Positions 61,358 to 64,000 of a DNA stretch of 64,000 nt are shown here, one piece after another; positions within the stretch are counted from its first letter, which is position 1, and every line of letters begins with the position of its first letter. The DNA lies in contig CATKYJ010000013.1 in assembly GCA_949840885.1 (NCBI GenBank), forward strand, positions 32,095 through 96,094, read 5' to 3'. Under the pieces are notes generated by a model. It saw only the letters and a list, made by a program, of their open reading frames with translations, had not been told where the DNA came from and did no database searches. The stretch comes from an uncultured Acetatifactor sp. GTDB taxonomy: Bacteria; Bacillota; Clostridia; Lachnospirales; Lachnospiraceae. A program made the position numbers and the translations under genes.

Positions 61358-63520
61358 TCAGCGGATATCCAACTCCATGAACACAGTATCATAGGGAGCC
61401 ATAGTCAGCGTCCTGTCACCGGCCTGGGTGGGAATCGTAGTCGTCTGTTCCCTGTCGCTGTTGTTGATGACCACCAGCTTCCCGCTTTCCGGATAATAGG
61501 CGCATTCCGTATACAGATTGTCCGTCATGTACAGACCGTTTAAGCCCTCGCCTCCGGCATAACGAATCAGGTGATAGAGCAGGCGCGTATTCTCCATACT
61601 TATCTGAAAAGAGGCCAGATAAATGCCTTTCCCCCTGCCAAAGGCATTCACGGTTATCACAGGCATGTCGCCATCCGCCAGAAGCACTTTCGCCCCGCCG
61701 TCCACAAGGCAGAGCCCCTCTTTCCGCTTCAGGGACGCTCCCTCCGGAACCAGCTTTTCCGCATCCTCCGCCTCAAAGCTCCATCTCCCGTGGCATATCC
61801 TCGCGCCTGTGTCCTCATCAATTCCAAGCACATGGGCCATGCGGAAATAATGGTCATACCCCTCCACGGCGGAGGGCTCATTCACGCCCAGGAAAGTCCC
61901 GCCTTTGTATACCCATTCTGTAATAATGCTCACCAGCTCATCGTCTCTCCAGGCATCGCCGCCGCTCCAGGCGCTGCCCCCATAGCCCGCGTTGATAACT
62001 ACATCTATATCTTCCAGCGCCCCGTTCTTCACGTCCTCGAAGCCTATGAACTTCACGTCCACCGGCAGCCCGGCCAGCGCCTCATTCACATGGATCAAAT
62101 CATGCATATATGTCTCATGGAAATGCCCTGACAGCGTCCAGGAGCGCAGCGCCCCCCAACTGTGTAAAACAGCCACCCGGGTCTTTATGACAAAAGGCTT
62201 TCCCGCATCATGGAAAGACCGGATCAGTCGAAATTCATCGGACACTTTTTCGATATAATCGCAGAAATCCGGATATCCCTCCACCAGATGCAGATATCCC
62301 CCAAGCCCTATCCTGTCAATCTTTTCCCGCAGCAGCGCACGCCTGACGCTGATCCAATACTTTTTGGCATCCAGCGTAGGATTACCGCCCTCCGCAAAGG
62401 TGGGCGCACCGCCCAGCCCCACAGGGAACAGATAGGGATGAAGCCGAAGTTCATGGACAGCTACCTCCACGCCCGCGCAGAGTCTGGCCTCGTATCCCGA
62501 AAAGACGCATTTGATCAGGCCGTCAAAGCCAAACTCCCCAAATCTGCCATTGTACGGCTCCAGCCCCACCCAGCTGTCGTCGTAGAAGACATACGCTTTC
62601 TTCCCATAGCCGTGGACAATGTCAACCAATTCTTTTCCAAAGGAGATCACAAAATCATTGGTAAACGCCATCCAGTCTGCCTTACGCCGATTTCCCGGCA
62701 TATGTGTCACATGGAACTGTCCCTTGTTGACAAAGTCCTCCGCAGTCATAGCATAGCCGTACTTTTCGGCGAACTCGTCCAGAGCCAGGTCGCTCACGGT
62801 GTAATCGTAAGATCCCCAGTCCGTGAACAGATGCCTGTTTCTTTCGCTGCTCCCCCATATCCAGGCAAAATTGTAGAACATGGAAGTAAAGCGCACCACG
62901 GTGGTGTCGGGATGCGCCTGGCACCAGCCCCTCATCCAGTCAAGCAGATACTCCCTGACCTGGGGGTATCTGGGGTCGATTTGCATCAGATGCTCCTTGT
63001 CCCAATTGTTGGTAGTATGGTTGTACATGGAAATCTCTTCCCAGATGCGGTATGCCAGGAAGCTCACCGTGTATTTATGGAAAGGGATGCACTCTCTGAC
63101 CGTCACGCTGCCGCAGGCGCTGTCGTAAACCCATCTGCCCCTCTCCACTTTTCGGTTAGAGGTGCGGTCATAGACCTCCCAGTATTTCATGGCCCTCCCG
63201 CAGTCATTCACTGCGAACTGCTCTGAAAAGAAACTGTCCATCAGGCCAATGGTCACCTCATTCCCTTTCGCCACCGCAGCGGGGGTGCACAGGAACGTCT
63301 GCTGCAGCTTGTCCCGGTTCGCCCTGGCCCACTCATTGTGGTCGCGGATGATGCAGATGGTGGAATAAATACCATATCCCGCATGGACGATCTCATCAGA
63401 AAGAGCTGTCCCATCGCTGTCCCTGATCACATCGGCTCCCCACTTCTCTGCCATTTTTAATGTAAGCTCCTCGTACCCGGCTTCCCCGGGAAGTGTAAAG
63501 CCCCCCTTTTGTTTCGCCAT
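61358..63520 (-). CDS. 1,3-beta-galactosyl-N-acetylhexosamine phosphorylase, GH112
   Basis: 720 residues, normal for GH112. It phosphorolyses lacto-N-biose or galacto-N-biose into galactose 1-phosphate and the N-acetylhexosamine in the cytosol. Characteristic stretches: 'FTLPGEAGYEELTLKMAEKW', 'ADVIRDSDGTALSDEIVHAG', 'RFTSMFYNFAWIWG', and 'AYVFYDDSWVGLEPYNGRFG' with the candidate catalytic Asp. ATG 63520 has AGGAGG at 5 nt. It starts 21 nt after the GH88/105-like gene, so the two are cotranscribed. Such enzymes serve mucin and milk-oligosaccharide use. Confidence 0.95.
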   Translation of the reverse strand: MAKQKGGFTLPGEAGYEELTLKMAEKWGADVIRDSDGTALSDEIVHAGYGIYSTICIIRDHNEWARANRDKLQQTFLCTPAAVAKGNEVTIGLMDSFFSEQFAVNDCGRAMKYWEVYDRTSNRKVERGRWVYDSACGSVTVRECIPFHKYTVSFLAYRIWEEISMYNHTTNNWDKEHLMQIDPRYPQVREYLLDWMRGWCQAHPDTTVVRFTSMFYNFAWIWGSSERNRHLFTDWGSYDYTVSDLALDEFAEKYGYAMTAEDFVNKGQFHVTHMPGNRRKADWMAFTNDFVISFGKELVDIVHGYGKKAYVFYDDSWVGLEPYNGRFGEFGFDGLIKCVFSGYEARLCAGVEVAVHELRLHPYLFPVGLGGAPTFAEGGNPTLDAKKYWISVRRALLREKIDRIGLGGYLHLVEGYPDFCDYIEKVSDEFRLIRSFHDAGKPFVIKTRVAVLHSWGALRSWTLSGHFHETYMHDLIHVNEALAGLPVDVKFIGFEDVKNGALEDIDVVINAGYGGSAWSGGDAWRDDELVSIITEWVYKGGTFLGVNEPSAVEGYDHYFRMAHVLGIDEDTGARICHGRWSFEAEDAEKLVPEGASLKRKEGLCLVDGGAKVLLADGDMPVITVNAFGRGKGIYLASFQISMENTRLLYHLIRYAGGEGLNGLYMTDNLYTECAYYPESGKLVVINNSDREQTTTIPTQAGDRTLTMAPYDTVFMELDIR

Positions 63521-63541
63521 ATCTGCCTCCTCTCTCATGTA

Positions 63542-64000
63542 TTACATCGCCCTGTCGGCAATATCCCCTGAAGCCAGCAGCCTGGAGAAGAATGCCAGAG
63601 TCAGCCCCTGGCCCCAGCCCTGGATCCACTGCTTAGGGATGCCCCTGTAGCCCTCCCTGTCCCGCATGACCGCAGTGCCCCCGGACACATTCATGACCTT
63701 GCCCTCGGGGCTTACGTTTGCCAGCAGGCCCTTTATGGACTTGTTGATATATTTCACATGAAGCGGATTCCCTCTCTCCAGCATGGCTGCCGCAATGCCC
63801 GCGGAGGCCGAAACTTCCTCGTAGGACTCCTCATCGTCCAGCACAGTCCGCCAAAGCCCATTCTCTGTCTGAGCCGTTTTCAGCGCGGCAAGCTGCTCGT
63901 CCAGAGAGCCCGATACATCGATGCATTTGGGGTAGAGATACCATTGGGGAACCAGCCCTCCCACTTTGGACATGGTATATGCGGCCCAGGCATTGGCCCT
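63542..64000 (-). CDS. GH88/GH105-like glycosyl hydrolase, N-terminus missing
   Basis: The frame is open from TAA at 63542 to the window edge: 152 C-terminal residues of an (alpha/alpha)6-barrel protein. Matches to unsaturated rhamnogalacturonyl/glucuronyl hydrolases are 'RANAWAAYTMSKVGGLVP', 'TENGLWRTVLDDEESYEEVS', 'SASAGIAAAML' and 'QWIQGWGQGLTLAFFSRLL'. Family members remove unsaturated uronic or related sugars. It is upstream of GH112 in the same operon. The exact family cannot be settled without the N-terminus. Confidence 0.82.
   Translation of the reverse strand, partial: RANAWAAYTMSKVGGLVPQWYLYPKCIDVSGSLDEQLAALKTAQTENGLWRTVLDDEESYEEVSASAGIAAAMLERGNPLHVKYINKSIKGLLANVSPEGKVMNVSGGTAVMRDREGYRGIPKQWIQGWGQGLTLAFFSRLLASGDIADRAM

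Noticed and set aside
62210..63226. 338-codon plus-strand frame opposite GH112
   Set aside because: Antisense of a clear GH112 enzyme with no independent support.

Overview
The window looks like a chromosomal segment of a spore-forming, mucosa- or gut-associated Lachnospiraceae (Clostridia). The basis is about 50 % GC, strong AGGAGG ribosome binding sites, a complete spoIIA operon next to spoVA genes, Lachnospiraceae-type carbohydrate ABC transporter genes, and enzymes for host glycans. No species can be named from the sequence alone. No tRNA, rRNA, CRISPR array, insertion sequence or prophage was seen. Both window ends cut through genes.

Region by region. 1-6.0 kb: a minus-strand sugar ABC importer (large secreted binding protein, two permeases, then a beta-propeller protein that runs off the edge). 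It is divergent from an AraC-type regulator. 6.2-13.6 kb: the AraC gene, a phosphotransferase-fold kinase, folD, an amidohydrolase, a membrane-anchored trypsin-like protease, thiamine pyrophosphokinase and a ferritin-like diiron protein. 13.8-25.2 kb: a long minus-strand block. It runs T-box leader, valS, folC, a 55-residue ORF, a TPR membrane protein and a terminator, then spoIIAA-spoIIAB-sigF, a membrane-anchored GH25 muramidase, spoVAB, spoVAA, spoVAC and a small protein. A sequence fitting the sigma-G consensus precedes spoVAB. 25.3-32.5 kb: an ECF-type S component, a PadR/DUF1700/DUF4097 envelope-stress-like operon with a striking double operator, a RecB-nuclease/DinG-helicase fusion and an HPr-like protein. 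32.6-34.9 kb: the paired DNA-repair candidates known as TIGR03915 and TIGR03916. 35.1-44.0 kb: an LTA-synthase-like enzyme, asnA, an XRE-type membrane regulator, a glycosyltransferase-like membrane protein with an acyltransferase, and a sugar isomerase/epimerase. 44.3-51.7 kb: DUF3795, a winged-helix (AlkZ-like) protein, a LytTR two-component system, an MGMT-like protein divergent from an AraC/GyrI regulator, and a hydrolase lipoprotein. 51.7-56.7 kb: alpha-L-fucosidase, aldo/keto reductase and a zinc dehydrogenase, with a divergent AraC regulator and matched direct repeats. 56.9-64 kb: a second phosphotransferase, a large UvrD-type helicase whose frame continues past an amber stop, a GH112 galactosyl-N-acetylhexosamine phosphorylase and part of a GH88/GH105-like hydrolase.

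Taken together the segment mixes housekeeping (valS, folC, folD, thiN, asnA), forespore control, several poorly characterised DNA-repair proteins, and accessory sugar modules. GH29 fucosidase, GH112 phosphorylase and the ABC importer suggest use of mucin or milk-type glycans. The most unusual signals are the amber codon inside the helicase frame, the paired palindromic operators over the padR promoter, the 23-bp direct repeats in the fucosidase divergon, and the non-canonical spoVA gene order with a sigma-G-type promoter.
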